Shown: piece by piece, positions 26,445 through 37,744 of the stretch
Layout of the letters: each line of letters begins with the position of its first letter
How positions within the stretch are numbered: the stretch's first letter is position 1
Origin: CAVLCC01 sp963624975
Lineage (GTDB): Bacteria; Actinomycetota; Coriobacteriia; Coriobacteriales; CADBOM01
Length of the DNA stretch: 64,000 nucleotides
NCBI GenBank assembly: GCA_963624975.1
Contig: CAVFRF010000046.1
Span: forward strand, 1 to 64,000
Direction: 5' to 3'
Position numbers and translations under genes: made by a program
The notes under the pieces: generated by a model
What the model saw: the letters and a program-made list of their open reading frames with translations, nothing else
The model's database searches: none
Told to the model about the DNA's origin: nothing

Positions 26445-27011
26445 ATGACGGCCAATAGCATTGCCGCTCGTTCTTCGGCTGCAGCTTCCAAGAGTTCGCT
26501 TCGCACGAGCATCGCGCTCGTAGCTCTCTTCGTGGGGCTTCTCGCCATCTCTGCCTGGGTGAGGGTTCCCGTGGGACCCGTGCCCGTGACCTTGCAGACC
26601 CTCGTGGTGTTTCTAGCCGCAGTTGTGCTTGGCCCCAAGCGCGGTGCCATCGCCGTGGCCTCGTACATCGCTCTGGGATTCGCAGGCCTGCCGATGTTCT
26701 CCGGCTTCGTTGGAGGCAGCGCGGCGATTCTGGGCGCTACCGGCGGATACCTCGTTGGATTCATCCTGAGCGCGGTCGTGACGGGCGCAATCGTGCAGAA
26801 GTTCGGCAAGAGCGTCGCGGTGCTTGCCGTGGCGATGGTCGCTGGTCTCGCGATCTGCTATGCGTTCGGCACCGTGTGGTTCATGGCCATCTCGGGTGCC
26901 GAGGCAAGCTACGTGATGTCGGTCTGCGTGCTGCCGTTCGTGCTTCCCGATGCCATCAAGATCGCGCTCGCCATCTCGGCGGTCAAGCTCATCGGAGCCG
27001 TCAGGCACTAG
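26445..27011 (+). CDS. bioY: Biotin transporter BioY (S component)
   Basis: A 188-residue membrane protein that binds biotin for uptake with a shared ECF module. Six hydrophobic segments are visible. The family regions RVPVGPVPVTLQTLVVFLAA, YIALGFAGLPMFSGF and GGYLVGFIL are present. No ECF ATPases or T component are nearby, so they are encoded elsewhere or BioY acts alone. GAGG lies five bases before the ATG. The BirA-type operator upstream implies repression when biotin is plentiful. Confidence 0.95.
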   Translation: MTANSIAARSSAAASKSSLRTSIALVALFVGLLAISAWVRVPVGPVPVTLQTLVVFLAAVVLGPKRGAIAVASYIALGFAGLPMFSGFVGGSAAILGATGGYLVGFILSAVVTGAIVQKFGKSVAVLAVAMVAGLAICYAFGTVWFMAISGAEASYVMSVCVLPFVLPDAIKIALAISAVKLIGAVRH

Positions 27012-27036
27012 CAGGATCTTTGCTCGAGCAGAAGAC

Positions 27037-27075
27037 GAGGGGCGGTTGCACAATAGCAGCCGCCCCTCTTTGTTT
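27037..27075 (+). terminator. Terminator of bioY
   Basis: GAGGGGCGG (27037-27045) pairs with CCGCCCCTC (27060-27068), followed by TTTGTTT. It stands between the convergent bioY and birA genes. Confidence 0.9.
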
Positions 27076-27104
27076 CTCGCAACTACATTGCAGCGGCGAA
27101 CTCG

Positions 27105-28094
27105 CTAGAAACGAATCGAAATCTCCCCTGCTCGCAGAACATGCTCGGTACCGTCGTCGTCCAGCACCTTGAGTCCACCGTCGTCTTCCACGGCGATCGC
27201 CTTGGCCACATGAGTGCCGCCGCCCATCTCGTACTCGATCTGCATGCCGATCACAAACGACAGCTCTCGATACTCGTCCACTACGCGCTTGCGAATCGCC
27301 TCGGCATCTCCAGCAGCCTCGGCCGGGTCGAACACGCCCGAGTCCAGCAGGTTCTCGATAATCGCAGCCAGCAGCTGGCTTCGCGTGCGTTCCGGCAGCA
27401 GCTCCACGAATCCGGCTCTGTCGGCGATGTCGTCGGGAAAATCCTGCTCCCCCACGTTCACGCCAATTCCGATTGCCACGTTGTGCATCGTGCGGCTCTC
27501 GAGGTCGGCTGTGCCCTCCGACAAGATGCCGCAGACCTTGCGTCCATCCACGTAGATGTCGTTCACCCACTTCACGCGGGGCTGGCAACCGCAGTTTGCC
27601 TCGATGGCCCGCGAGGTGGCAACAGCGGCGCACATGGTCATGGTGGCAGCGTCGGATGCAAGCTCGTTCCCGTTCACAAGCAGGGTAAAGTAGACTCCGC
27701 CCGAAGGTGAGAAGAAGCTGCGACCACGCCTGCCTCGGCCACCTGTCTGATGTCTGGCTACTATCGCCGCGGTGCCGCGAAAGCCGTCTGCAATCATCCG
27801 CTTGGCTTCGTCTTGGGTGGAATCCAGCTCGTCGAACACCGCAAGCTCGAGCTGCGGCCTCGGATGAGCAAAAGCCCTCGCAATCGCCAACGCGCTGATC
27901 GCGTCGCAACCTTCATCCAGCTTGTAGCCCCTGTTGGTGGTCGATCCGATCTTGCACCCCTCGGAACGCAGGGAGTTTATCGCCTTCCACACCGCGTTGC
28001 GCGACACGCCAAGCTCGTCGGCCATCGCCTGCCCCGACACGTGATCGCCGCTGTTGCGTTGCAGGATATCGAGAACCTGGTCTTTCACGCTCAT
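27105..28094 (-). CDS. birA: Biotin-protein ligase and biotin repressor
   Basis: Bifunctional BirA that biotinylates carboxylase subunits and represses biotin genes. The 329-residue protein has an N-terminal winged helix (about 5-60, QAMADELGVSRNAVWKAI), the ligase core with QTGGRGRRGR, KWVNDIYVDGRKVCGILSE and GIGVNV, and a C-terminal SH3-like domain. I choose the ATG at 28094: GGGAGG is nine bases away, while the ATG at 28103 abuts it. It lies convergent to bioY, whose upstream operator is its likely target. Confidence 0.95.
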   Translation of the reverse strand: MSVKDQVLDILQRNSGDHVSGQAMADELGVSRNAVWKAINSLRSEGCKIGSTTNRGYKLDEGCDAISALAIARAFAHPRPQLELAVFDELDSTQDEAKRMIADGFRGTAAIVARHQTGGRGRRGRSFFSPSGGVYFTLLVNGNELASDAATMTMCAAVATSRAIEANCGCQPRVKWVNDIYVDGRKVCGILSEGTADLESRTMHNVAIGIGVNVGEQDFPDDIADRAGFVELLPERTRSQLLAAIIENLLDSGVFDPAEAAGDAEAIRKRVVDEYRELSFVIGMQIEYEMGGGTHVAKAIAVEDDGGLKVLDDDGTEHVLRAGEISIRF

Positions 28095-28188
28095 CCGATG
28101 CATCCTCCCAAAATCCAGTCAACCACCGTGCCTGCGGATTTTGCCCCAATATGAAAAAAGCCCGCTTGCGCAGGCTCTGAATTCTATT

Positions 28189-28264
28189 TGGTGGAGCTAA
28201 GGGGGATCGAACCCCTGACCTCATGACTGCCAGTCATGCGCTCTCCCAGCTGAGCTATAGCCCC
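28189..28264 (-). tRNA. tRNA-Ala (GGC)
   Basis: The reverse strand folds into a full cloverleaf: acceptor GGGGCTA/TAGCTCC, D-arm GCTC...GAGC, anticodon stem with loop CTGGCAG (anticodon GGC), T-arm AGGGGTTCGATCCCCC, and encoded CCA. It reads GCC codons, which are abundant in this genome. Confidence 0.97.
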
Positions 28265-28280
28265 AAATAGGTACTAGTGC

Positions 28281-28308
28281 AGTATAGCCGACGACCGCTT
28301 CTTTGCAA
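28281..28308 (-). promoter_or_regulatory. Promoter of tRNA-Ala
   Basis: TTGCAA (28303-28308) and TATACT (28281-28286) are 16 bases apart on the reverse strand, 16 bases before the tRNA 5' end. The same pattern is seen at tRNA-His, which supports it. Confidence 0.7.
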
Positions 28309-28477
28309 GGCAATTTCTCACTTCGAAGCCCAAATTTGCCATGAGCGGAAAGTTCGGCGGCAACCTTGCGCCAGCTTACGCGAAGCCTTGGCGGCACCTA
28401 TTCGGACAGCACCTATTGCTCCTGCCAGCAAAGCCTTGCAACCACCTGAAAACGCCCTGAAGGCGTTCGTGGACTAA

Positions 28478-28551
28478 TGCGGCCAAACGTCCGCAGATTG
28501 GCCTTTTAGCCGGTATCTTTGAATGTCTAGGAACTAAAATGTTCCAGACAT
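28478..28551 (+). promoter_or_regulatory. Alternative hairpins in the L,D-transpeptidase leader
   Basis: GGCCAA (28481-28486) can pair with TTGGCC (28498-28503), followed by TTTT, a small terminator shape. TGCGG (28478-28482) can instead pair with CCGCA (28491-28495), and the two cannot form together. A second inverted repeat, ATGTCTaGGAAC with GTTCCAGACAT, lies at 28523-28551. The whole 28265-28573 gap has no gene on the + strand. Attenuation is a guess. Confidence 0.3.
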
Positions 28552-28573
28552 AACCTTCGACACGAGGATAACG

Positions 28574-30556
28574 ATGGGTCTTTTCAACCGAAGCTCAAAC
28601 GACGCAGACGAGACTCTTCCCAACGAGGGAGATTCCACGACGTTTCTACACACGAACGGCCAGAACGATTCCTGGTCGACGCAATACGACGAGACGCAGG
28701 CCTTCGGGGGCTACGACTCTCGTCTCAACTCCGAGATTCCAATGGTGGGTATGAACGAAGATCTGCGCTACGGAGCCACTTCGACGTTCGATGCTAACCA
28801 GACTGCCTACGTGGGCAACAACGGCACAGCCGATTTCCCCGGAGTAAACGCGTCGAGCACGACGCAGGTCTACAATGCGGCCGCCACCTCGCCCAATGGC
28901 ACGCTTGGCGGTGGCTATTTTTCGGCCTCGCATATAGCTGAGGGCAACGGCGGCTCTGGCCGCAACGTCAAGCGCACTGTGCTTATCGTGCTGTGCGTGC
29001 TGGTTGGCATCCTTGCCGTGGCCTACATCGGCATGTCGATCTTCTTCATGTCGCACTTCGGGTTCAACACGCAGATTGGCGGGATCGACTGCTCGTTCAA
29101 GTCTGTGGACGAGGTCACCTCGCTTATCGAAACCGGGGCGAAATCCTACGAGCTGACCATCTACGAGCGTACTGCCGACGAGGCCACTCAGGTGGCGAGT
29201 GCCAGCAGCTCCACTGCATCTTCGAGCAGCAGCTCGACTGGCAGCGATTCCAGCTCGAGCAGCGACTCTGCCAGCTCGCAGGGCACTACCACGACGACCA
29301 GTGCCGACAGCACTAGCAGCTCTTCCTCCACGGCGACCACCGGCGTAACCGGCTCCCATACCGAGACCATCGCCGGATCCAGCGTCGACTTCGCCTACAA
29401 GGGCGGCTCGGCGGAGGTTCAGTCGCTTCTGGACAGCCAGAACGCGTTCGCGTGGGTTGCAAGGCTCTTCGCCAAAGACGACGGCTCCGCAACCCTCACG
29501 TTCGAATACGACCAGACCAAGCTGCAGGAGCACATGAAGACCCTCGCTTGCATGGACAACACCAACGCGGTGGCTCCCAAGGATGCCTACCCCGAGTTCA
29601 ACGGCACCAACTACGTGGTGCACAACGAGGTACCGGGCAACACCGTGGACACCGAGAAGGCGCAGCAGGCCATCGTCGACGCGCTTACGCACGGCGAGCC
29701 CGAGCTGGACTTCAGCAGCGCTGGATGCTACTTCTCGCCCTCGGTGCTCTCGAGCAATGCCGACCTTCAGGAGAGGGTCAAGCTGCTCGACAAGTATGTG
29801 CCGTTCGCCCTCACCTACACCTTTACCGATGGCAGCACCGAGCTTCTCGACGGCGCGACCATCTTCGATTGGCTCACCATCAACGACGATGGCAGCTACA
29901 CGGTAGACGACGATCAGATTTCGAGCTGGGTCGAAGACTTCGCCAGCCGTCACAACACCGTGGGGCACGAGCGCACGTTTACCTCAGTCGATGGCAACAC
30001 CTACACGGTTTCGGGCGGCACCTACGGCTGGTCGGTGGACCAGGATGCCGAAATCGAGTCGATCAAGTCGATGCTCGAGTCCAAGCAGAGCGAGACCCGC
30101 GAGCCGCACTGGGCAACGCAGGCTGCATCGAGCGATGCCACCGGCACACAGCCCGACTGGGGTAGCACCTACATCGACCTCAACCTCACCGACCAGCACG
30201 TCTACTACGTGAAGGACGGCCAGAAGGTCTTCGAAGCCGACGTGGTCACCGGCATGCCCACCGCCGAGAAGCAGACCCCCGCCGGCGTGTACTACGTGAT
30301 GGAGAAGATGCGCAACAAGACTCTCAAAGGCGAAATGACCGCTGCTGGAGTTCCCGAATACGAGACGCCGGTTTCCTACTGGATGCGCATGACCAACTCC
30401 GGCGTGGGCTTCCACGACGCTACCTGGCAGTCGTCTTTCGGCGGTGATGCCTACAAGACGCGCGGCTCGCACGGATGCATCAACATGTCGATGTCCGACG
30501 TGGCCGAGCTTTACGACCTGGTGGAGACTGGCTGCCCCATCGTGAGCCACTACTAA
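28574..30556 (+). CDS. Membrane-anchored L,D-transpeptidase with PG-binding domain
   Basis: Cell-wall enzyme that makes 3-3 cross-links or anchors polymers to peptidoglycan. The 660 residues comprise a Gly/Asn-rich cytosolic N-terminus (1-133), one membrane helix (about 135-159), a PG_binding_4-like domain, and a C-terminal YkuD domain with RGSHGCINM and catalytic Cys635. A Ser/Thr-only stretch of about 50 residues (207-258) interrupts the first PG-binding-like domain between two strands, not at a domain border. GAGG lies upstream of the ATG. The convergent neighbour is cobO. Confidence 0.92.
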   Translation: MGLFNRSSNDADETLPNEGDSTTFLHTNGQNDSWSTQYDETQAFGGYDSRLNSEIPMVGMNEDLRYGATSTFDANQTAYVGNNGTADFPGVNASSTTQVYNAAATSPNGTLGGGYFSASHIAEGNGGSGRNVKRTVLIVLCVLVGILAVAYIGMSIFFMSHFGFNTQIGGIDCSFKSVDEVTSLIETGAKSYELTIYERTADEATQVASASSSTASSSSSSTGSDSSSSSDSASSQGTTTTTSADSTSSSSSTATTGVTGSHTETIAGSSVDFAYKGGSAEVQSLLDSQNAFAWVARLFAKDDGSATLTFEYDQTKLQEHMKTLACMDNTNAVAPKDAYPEFNGTNYVVHNEVPGNTVDTEKAQQAIVDALTHGEPELDFSSAGCYFSPSVLSSNADLQERVKLLDKYVPFALTYTFTDGSTELLDGATIFDWLTINDDGSYTVDDDQISSWVEDFASRHNTVGHERTFTSVDGNTYTVSGGTYGWSVDQDAEIESIKSMLESKQSETREPHWATQAASSDATGTQPDWGSTYIDLNLTDQHVYYVKDGQKVFEADVVTGMPTAEKQTPAGVYYVMEKMRNKTLKGEMTAAGVPEYETPVSYWMRMTNSGVGFHDATWQSSFGGDAYKTRGSHGCINMSMSDVAELYDLVETGCPIVSHY

Positions 30557-30676
30557 GACATCTACCTGCATCGATAGTCGATACCGGTAGATGCCGATAC
30601 TTTGTCGTCCATCAACCTGGGTGCCGCTTAAAGCCGGCACCTACAAAGTTGGGTATAGCGATCGCCACTGATGCAA

Positions 30677-30717
30677 TTCGACCTCGAATCCCTATGCCTG
30701 GGGAATTCGAGGTCGAA
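30677..30717. repeat. Inverted repeat between ldt and cobO
   Basis: Two 13-base arms (30677-30689 and 30705-30717) are perfect inverted copies, with an inner CCC/GGG pair in the loop. No U-tract follows. A weaker repeat, CATCTACC/GGTAGATG, lies at 30559-30593, just after the ldt stop, and may end that transcript. Confidence 0.6.
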
Positions 30718-30759
30718 ACGTGGCGCCATTCCGAATTTGAGTTCTAGACGCTGTACTTC

Positions 30760-30783
30760 TCTCGCAACCGCGCGGTTGCGAGA
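30760..30783. repeat. 24-base perfect palindrome downstream of cobO
   Basis: A perfect palindrome with arms 30760-30771 and 30772-30783, centred on GCGC. As RNA it gives a ten-pair hairpin. It lies about 40 bases past the cobO stop and may end that transcript, or bind a protein. No U-tract follows. Confidence 0.6.
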
Positions 30784-30824
30784 AAGCCCGAATCAAAACA
30801 CACTCCGAGCTACAAAAAACCGTT

Positions 30825-31355
30825 TTACAGCTCGATTCCCTTTCGAGCCTTGATGCCCTGGTCGAAGGGGTGCTTGTGCTTCTTCATCTCGGTGATGTAG
30901 TCTGCATGCTCGAACACCCACTCCGTGGGCTTGTGGCCTGTGATCACCAGCTCGAGACCATCGGGCTTCTCGCACACAACTTTGTGGAAGAGGTCGTCGT
31001 CCAGCACGTCTAGCTGGTATGCATCGAGCACCTCGTCGAGGATGAGCAGGTCGCACTCCCCCTCCTCAACGAGCTTCATGGCTTCCTCGAGATGCGAGTC
31101 GTGGATTCGCTTGGTCTCGGCAATCTGCTCGGGAGTCATGTCCTTCACGAAGCAAGGTGCCGCAGTACCTCTGATCACCTTCACGTTGTCTAGCTTGGCA
31201 AACTGGGTAAGCTCGCCGGTCTGCATGTCCTTGAGGAACTGCAGGATCACAACTTTTAGGCCGCGACCGCTGGCACGCACTGCAAGCCCCAGAGCCGCCG
31301 TGGTCTTGCCCTTGCCGTATCCGTAGTAAACGTGAATCAGTCCCTTGCCCTTCAT
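30825..31355 (-). CDS. cobO: Cob(I)yrinic acid a,c-diamide adenosyltransferase
   Basis: Adenosylates corrinoids to make adenosylcobalamin (CobA/CobO/BtuR family). The 176-residue protein has the P-loop GYGKGKTT at 12-19, VVILQFLK, LILDEVLDAY and VITGHKP. The start at 31355 has AAAGGAGG seven bases upstream; the longer frame to 31487 is not needed. It is divergent from a histidine phosphatase that could be CobC. Corrinoid supply is relevant to the methyltransferase cluster at 53733-63804. Confidence 0.93.
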   Translation of the reverse strand: MKGKGLIHVYYGYGKGKTTAALGLAVRASGRGLKVVILQFLKDMQTGELTQFAKLDNVKVIRGTAAPCFVKDMTPEQIAETKRIHDSHLEEAMKLVEEGECDLLILDEVLDAYQLDVLDDDLFHKVVCEKPDGLELVITGHKPTEWVFEHADYITEMKKHKHPFDQGIKARKGIEL

Positions 31356-31407
31356 ATGGAGGCCTCCTTTGTTTGGTTTTCCGCGCATCCATGCTCGCGA
31401 TTGGGCT

Positions 31408-31419
31408 ATATTCGAATAT
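31408..31419. promoter_or_regulatory. Palindrome in the cobO / phosphatase divergent promoter region
   Basis: ATATTCGAATAT is a perfect 12-base palindrome, directly followed by GTATAAT (TATAAT 31421-31426), a good -10 for the rightward phosphatase gene. No -35 is convincing. An operator shared by both genes is possible. Confidence 0.4.
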
Positions 31420-31446
31420 GTATAATTTCCCACCGAAAGGCATCTA

Positions 31447-32070
31447 ATGCAAGTCGCTTTGATAAGACATGGACAAATTCCCGGCAACGTCGAACGCCGC
31501 TATGTTGGAACCACGGACGAGTCGCTCACGGAAATCGGGAGGCAGCAGGCTTCGAGCTTGGCGGCTCCCGAAGCCAACAAGGTGTTTGCAAGCCCCTACA
31601 AGCGCTGCATCGAGACTGCCAAGCTTGTATATCCTCCGCTAGAGCCAACGATAGTCGATGGACTCAAGGAGATGGATTTCGGGCTTTTCGAAAACAAGAG
31701 CGCCGACGAGATGGTGAATTTCAAGCCGTATCGCGACTGGGTCGATGGCATGTGCATGGGCAAGATTCCCGAAGGAGAGTCGCGAGAAGAGTTCGACGAG
31801 CGAGTTTGCGCGGCTTTTGTGAGGATAGTCGAAAAGTGCAGGCACAGCGACAAGATAGCTCTCGTGGTGCATGGTGGCACCATCATGTCGATCATGGGTG
31901 CCTTCAACGACGAGGGCAAGAGCTACTTCGAGTACCACGTAGGCAACTGCGGCACGATAGTGTGCAATCTCGATAGAGCTGGCACGAGTGCGGGCGACGG
32001 CCACAGGAGGGGTTACGTGCTGCACCGAATCGACGGCGGCTCCACGAAGGGCACGTTGCCGCCAAAGTAA
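31447..32070 (+). CDS. Histidine phosphatase family protein, possible alpha-ribazole phosphatase
   Basis: A 207-residue phosphohistidine-type phosphatase. The catalytic set is complete: RHG near the N-terminus (RHGQIPGN), an Arg in SPYKRCIETA, the Glu in LKEMDFGLFE and the second His in VVHGGTIM. The sequence KEMDFGLFE-NKSADE is like CobC, which removes phosphate from alpha-ribazole-5-phosphate in cobamide synthesis, and cobO is divergent next door; phosphoglycerate-mutase-like phosphatases with other substrates look similar. GAAAGG precedes the ATG. Confidence 0.78.
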   Translation: MQVALIRHGQIPGNVERRYVGTTDESLTEIGRQQASSLAAPEANKVFASPYKRCIETAKLVYPPLEPTIVDGLKEMDFGLFENKSADEMVNFKPYRDWVDGMCMGKIPEGESREEFDERVCAAFVRIVEKCRHSDKIALVVHGGTIMSIMGAFNDEGKSYFEYHVGNCGTIVCNLDRAGTSAGDGHRRGYVLHRIDGGSTKGTLPPK

Positions 32071-32098
32071 CCGACAAAGTGACATATGCAATAAAAGG

Positions 32099-32140
32099 AA
32101 CGGGCCTCCGGTTATTGCACCGGAGGCCCGTTTTGTTTTA
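32099..32140. terminator. Terminator between the phosphatase and atpC
   Basis: CGGGCCTCCGG (32101-32111) pairs with CCGGAGGCCCG (32120-32130), followed by TTTTGTTTT; the left flank has AAAAGGAA. It serves the rightward phosphatase gene strongly and may also end the atp operon on the other strand. Confidence 0.92.
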
Positions 32141-32196
32141 ATGCAATCCTGCATCTTTGCGGCCACTCAGACGGCTTGAGCCGCCTTCTCAGGCCA

Positions 32197-32613
32197 TTAA
32201 GATGCTTGCGAGATATGCTGCAGCAACTTGTTCCACTCGAGATTGCTACGCACCAGGAAGCCGTTTTCGTCGTCGGCATCAAACCCGGCAGCCTGAGCCT
32301 CGAGCTCAGATACGGCCTTGTTGACCTCCTCGACATCCACTTCGCTCATGAGCGCAGCCCTATCGGCGAGAACAGTAACCTGCTTTCCGTCAACCTCGAC
32401 GTAGCCTCCGCACACAGCGAGCTTCACGCAGGTGCTCTCCCCTGCAGGGGTGATCCTGATGCAGCCCTTGTCGATCGTGCACATATAGGGCGCACGATCG
32501 ATGCAGAAGCCGATTTCGCCAGTGGTTGCAGGAACGACGACGTAGTCAGCCGACTGTGAGAACATCAGGCGTTCCGGAGTGACTATCTCGCATTGCAGCG
32601 GCTGCTCGCTCAT
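32197..32613 (-). CDS. atpC: ATP synthase epsilon subunit
   Basis: A 138-residue central-stalk subunit that links gamma to the c-ring and can inhibit ATP hydrolysis. The N-terminal beta-barrel (QCEIVTPERLMFSQSADYVVVPATTGEIGF) is typical; the C-terminal helical part is present, with the segment SEVDVEEVNKAVSELEAQA. It is the last gene of the atp operon and starts on the base after the atpD stop. Confidence 0.95.
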   Translation of the reverse strand: MSEQPLQCEIVTPERLMFSQSADYVVVPATTGEIGFCIDRAPYMCTIDKGCIRITPAGESTCVKLAVCGGYVEVDGKQVTVLADRAALMSEVDVEEVNKAVSELEAQAAGFDADDENGFLVRSNLEWNKLLQHISQAS

Positions 32614-34047
<1,434 letters not shown>

Positions 34048-34938
34048 TTACTCCTCCGAGGCGGCAGCACCGCTGACGATCTCGGTTAGCTCCGTGGTGA
34101 TGGCACCCTGACGCAGCCTGTTGTAGACCCTCGAGAGGGTCTCGATCATGTCGCTGGCGTTGTCGGTCGCGGCCTTCATGGCCTTGCGCCTAGCGCCCTG
34201 CTCGGCGGCAGCGGAGTCCACCAGCGCCGAGTACACGGCGTTCACGAAGTAGCTCGGGAGAAGGTCGGAGAGAACCACGGCCGAGCTCGGGTCGAACTCG
34301 TAGGTCTTCTCGTACTGAGCATCGGTTTCCGACTGCTCTTCCACCTCGGCCTCGGGGGTCTCGATGGGAAGGATCTTCTCCTCGATGAGGTCCTGGTCCG
34401 CAGAGTTGCGTGCGTGGTTGTACACCACGTAGACCTCGTCCACAGAGCCATCCAGGTACCGCTTCGTGCAGATGTTGGCGATGTCGCGGGCCTCGTTGAG
34501 AGTGGGGTCCGCCGACACGTCGGCGTACGACTTGGCAACATCGTACTTGCGGTACTTGAAATAGCCGATGGCCTTCTTGCCGCAGGCGATGAAGCTCACG
34601 GCGGTGCCGTTGGCTTCCAGCCCGGCCTTAATCTTGTCGCAGGCACGCAGCACGTTGGTGTTGAAGCCTCCGGCAAGACCCCTGTCCGACACGACGGCGA
34701 TGATAATCGCGTTCTTCACCTCGTCGTGCTTCTGCAGAAGCGGACTGGCCGACGAGACGTCGCCATCGGAAAGGCGATGGAGCATGTTGCCGATGGCGAT
34801 CGCGTAGGGACGCCCGGCCTCCATCCTCCTGGTAGCCTTGCCGATCTTGGCGGAGGAGACCATCTCCATGGTGCGAGTAATCTGCTTCGTGGATTGCACG
34901 GAGTTGATTCTCTTCTGTATGTCACGTAGATTGGCCAT
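34048..34938 (-). CDS. atpG: ATP synthase gamma subunit
   Basis: Rotor shaft of F1, 296 residues. The N-terminal helix NLRDIQKRINSVQSTKQITR with MEMVSSAKI and the C-terminal helix with ARRKAMKAATDNASDMIETL and YNRLRQGAITTELTEIV are the family hallmarks. In the middle an acidic insert (about 200-225: PETPEAEVEEQSETD-like) follows the EEKILP segment. It lies between atpA and atpD as usual. Confidence 0.96.
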   Translation of the reverse strand: MANLRDIQKRINSVQSTKQITRTMEMVSSAKIGKATRRMEAGRPYAIAIGNMLHRLSDGDVSSASPLLQKHDEVKNAIIIAVVSDRGLAGGFNTNVLRACDKIKAGLEANGTAVSFIACGKKAIGYFKYRKYDVAKSYADVSADPTLNEARDIANICTKRYLDGSVDEVYVVYNHARNSADQDLIEEKILPIETPEAEVEEQSETDAQYEKTYEFDPSSAVVLSDLLPSYFVNAVYSALVDSAAAEQGARRKAMKAATDNASDMIETLSRVYNRLRQGAITTELTEIVSGAAASEE

Positions 34939-34952
34939 TTGCGTTACTAACC

Positions 34953-36524
<1,572 letters not shown>

Positions 36525-37097
36525 TTACCTCTCACCTCCAGTAGGCGTACTCGATAGCGTTGCACGGGCGACCTCGAGCTGCGATGCGATGCTCGCGTCG
36601 ATCCTGCGCCCATGAGCGCTCATTGTTATTCCTCCGATGATCTTCGGGTCGATGTGCTCCCTGAGGATGGCCTTCTTCCCGAAGTCTTTGTAAAGCTTGT
36701 TTCCGATGACTTCCCTCAGATGGTCGTCGAGGGTGACCACCGTGACGATATCCACGATCACGGCATCCAGCGCCTCTTCGGCCAGCTCGGTGTATGCCTC
36801 GGAAATCCTATGGATGAGCGGGATGTCTCCCCTCACGGCCATAGTAACCACTATTGGACGCAGCATGTCGTCGAAGCCCTCGAACACCTCTGCAGCAAGT
36901 TTCTCGCGCTCGGCCTCCGAATTTGTGCCCTCGGAAAACACGATGGCCATCTTCTTGTTCACGTAGTAGGCCTGCACGAGTTCGCGCAGCTGCGTGTCGA
37001 GCATGACGATTCTGTCCCTATCGCCGCCTGCGCATTCAAGAATGCTCTTGGCGTAAAGGGCGACCTTGCCGCTTTCGATGTTGCGATCAGCCGACAT
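36525..37097 (-). CDS. atpH: ATP synthase delta subunit
   Basis: Peripheral-stalk cap of F1, 190 residues. The N-terminal helical domain (MSADRNIESGKVALYAKSIL), and the C-terminal segment EHIDPKIIGGITMSAHGRRIDASI with a final LEVARATL, match AtpH. I start at the ATG at 37097; the frame is open to 37130 but this would overlap atpF much further. Overlap with the atpF stop is 11 bases. Confidence 0.93.
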   Translation of the reverse strand: MSADRNIESGKVALYAKSILECAGGDRDRIVMLDTQLRELVQAYYVNKKMAIVFSEGTNSEAEREKLAAEVFEGFDDMLRPIVVTMAVRGDIPLIHRISEAYTELAEEALDAVIVDIVTVVTLDDHLREVIGNKLYKDFGKKAILREHIDPKIIGGITMSAHGRRIDASIASQLEVARATLSSTPTGGER

Positions 37098-37695
37098 TGA
37101 GACTACCTGCCTCCTCGACATAGCGTTCAACGATCTTGCGGTGCTCTTCGTCGCTCAGGTCCTTGCCGATGAGCTTTCCAGCCACGGCGATGGAGATGTC
37201 CGCGATGGACTTCTGAAGCTCCGCTGCCGCCATCTGGCGATCGTTGGCGATCACCACATTGGCCTTGTCGAGCATCGCCTTGGCCTGGTCCTGCGCGTCG
37301 GCCTGAATCTGGCTGCTCTGCGCCTTAGCAGACTTCTTGGCGTCCTCGACGATCTGAGCTGCCTCAGACTTGGCTCCGTCGAGCTCCTTCTTCCTCTGCT
37401 CTTCGAGCTTGGAAGCCTCGATCTTGCTATCCTCGGCGCTCTGCAGGTTTTCCTTGATGGTGTTGGCGCGCTTGTCGATCATCCCCATAACGGTGGGGTA
37501 GGCGAACTTGGCAAACACCACCCACAGCAGCAGAAACGCGATGACCATGGGGATAAACTCCACCATGTTGGGCATAAGCAAGGCGAGTCCGCTCTTCTCC
37601 TCCTCGGCCAGAGCCAAGGCAGGCATGCCCAGCGTCATGATCGTGCCCATGGCACCGACCCCGAGGGCCTTTCCCGCGATTCTCTCGTATCTCAC
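37087..37695 (-). CDS. atpF: ATP synthase b subunit
   Basis: Peripheral-stalk subunit, 202 residues. A first hydrophobic segment (about 10-31, ending ALALAEEE) looks like a signal peptide and precedes the true membrane anchor (about 45-67, MVEFIPMVIAFLLLWVVFAKF); the rest is a long coiled coil rich in Ala, Glu, Lys and Gln. The extra N-terminal segment is known in actinobacterial b subunits. A single b gene suggests a homodimer. Confidence 0.94.
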   Translation of the reverse strand: MRYERIAGKALGVGAMGTIMTLGMPALALAEEEKSGLALLMPNMVEFIPMVIAFLLLWVVFAKFAYPTVMGMIDKRANTIKENLQSAEDSKIEASKLEEQRKKELDGAKSEAAQIVEDAKKSAKAQSSQIQADAQDQAKAMLDKANVVIANDRQMAAAELQKSIADISIAVAGKLIGKDLSDEEHRKIVERYVEEAGSLNVG

Positions 37696-37744
37696 CTTAT
37701 TACCTCCAGATTGCCACTAAAGACGTAAATTTGCGGCAACCAGG

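Noticed and set aside
31356..31446. Cobalamin riboswitch upstream of cobO or the methyltransferase genes
   Set aside because: The cobO leader is only about 90 bases to the divergent gene, and I could not recognise a B12-box in it or in the 60560-60776 and 62382-62847 gaps.
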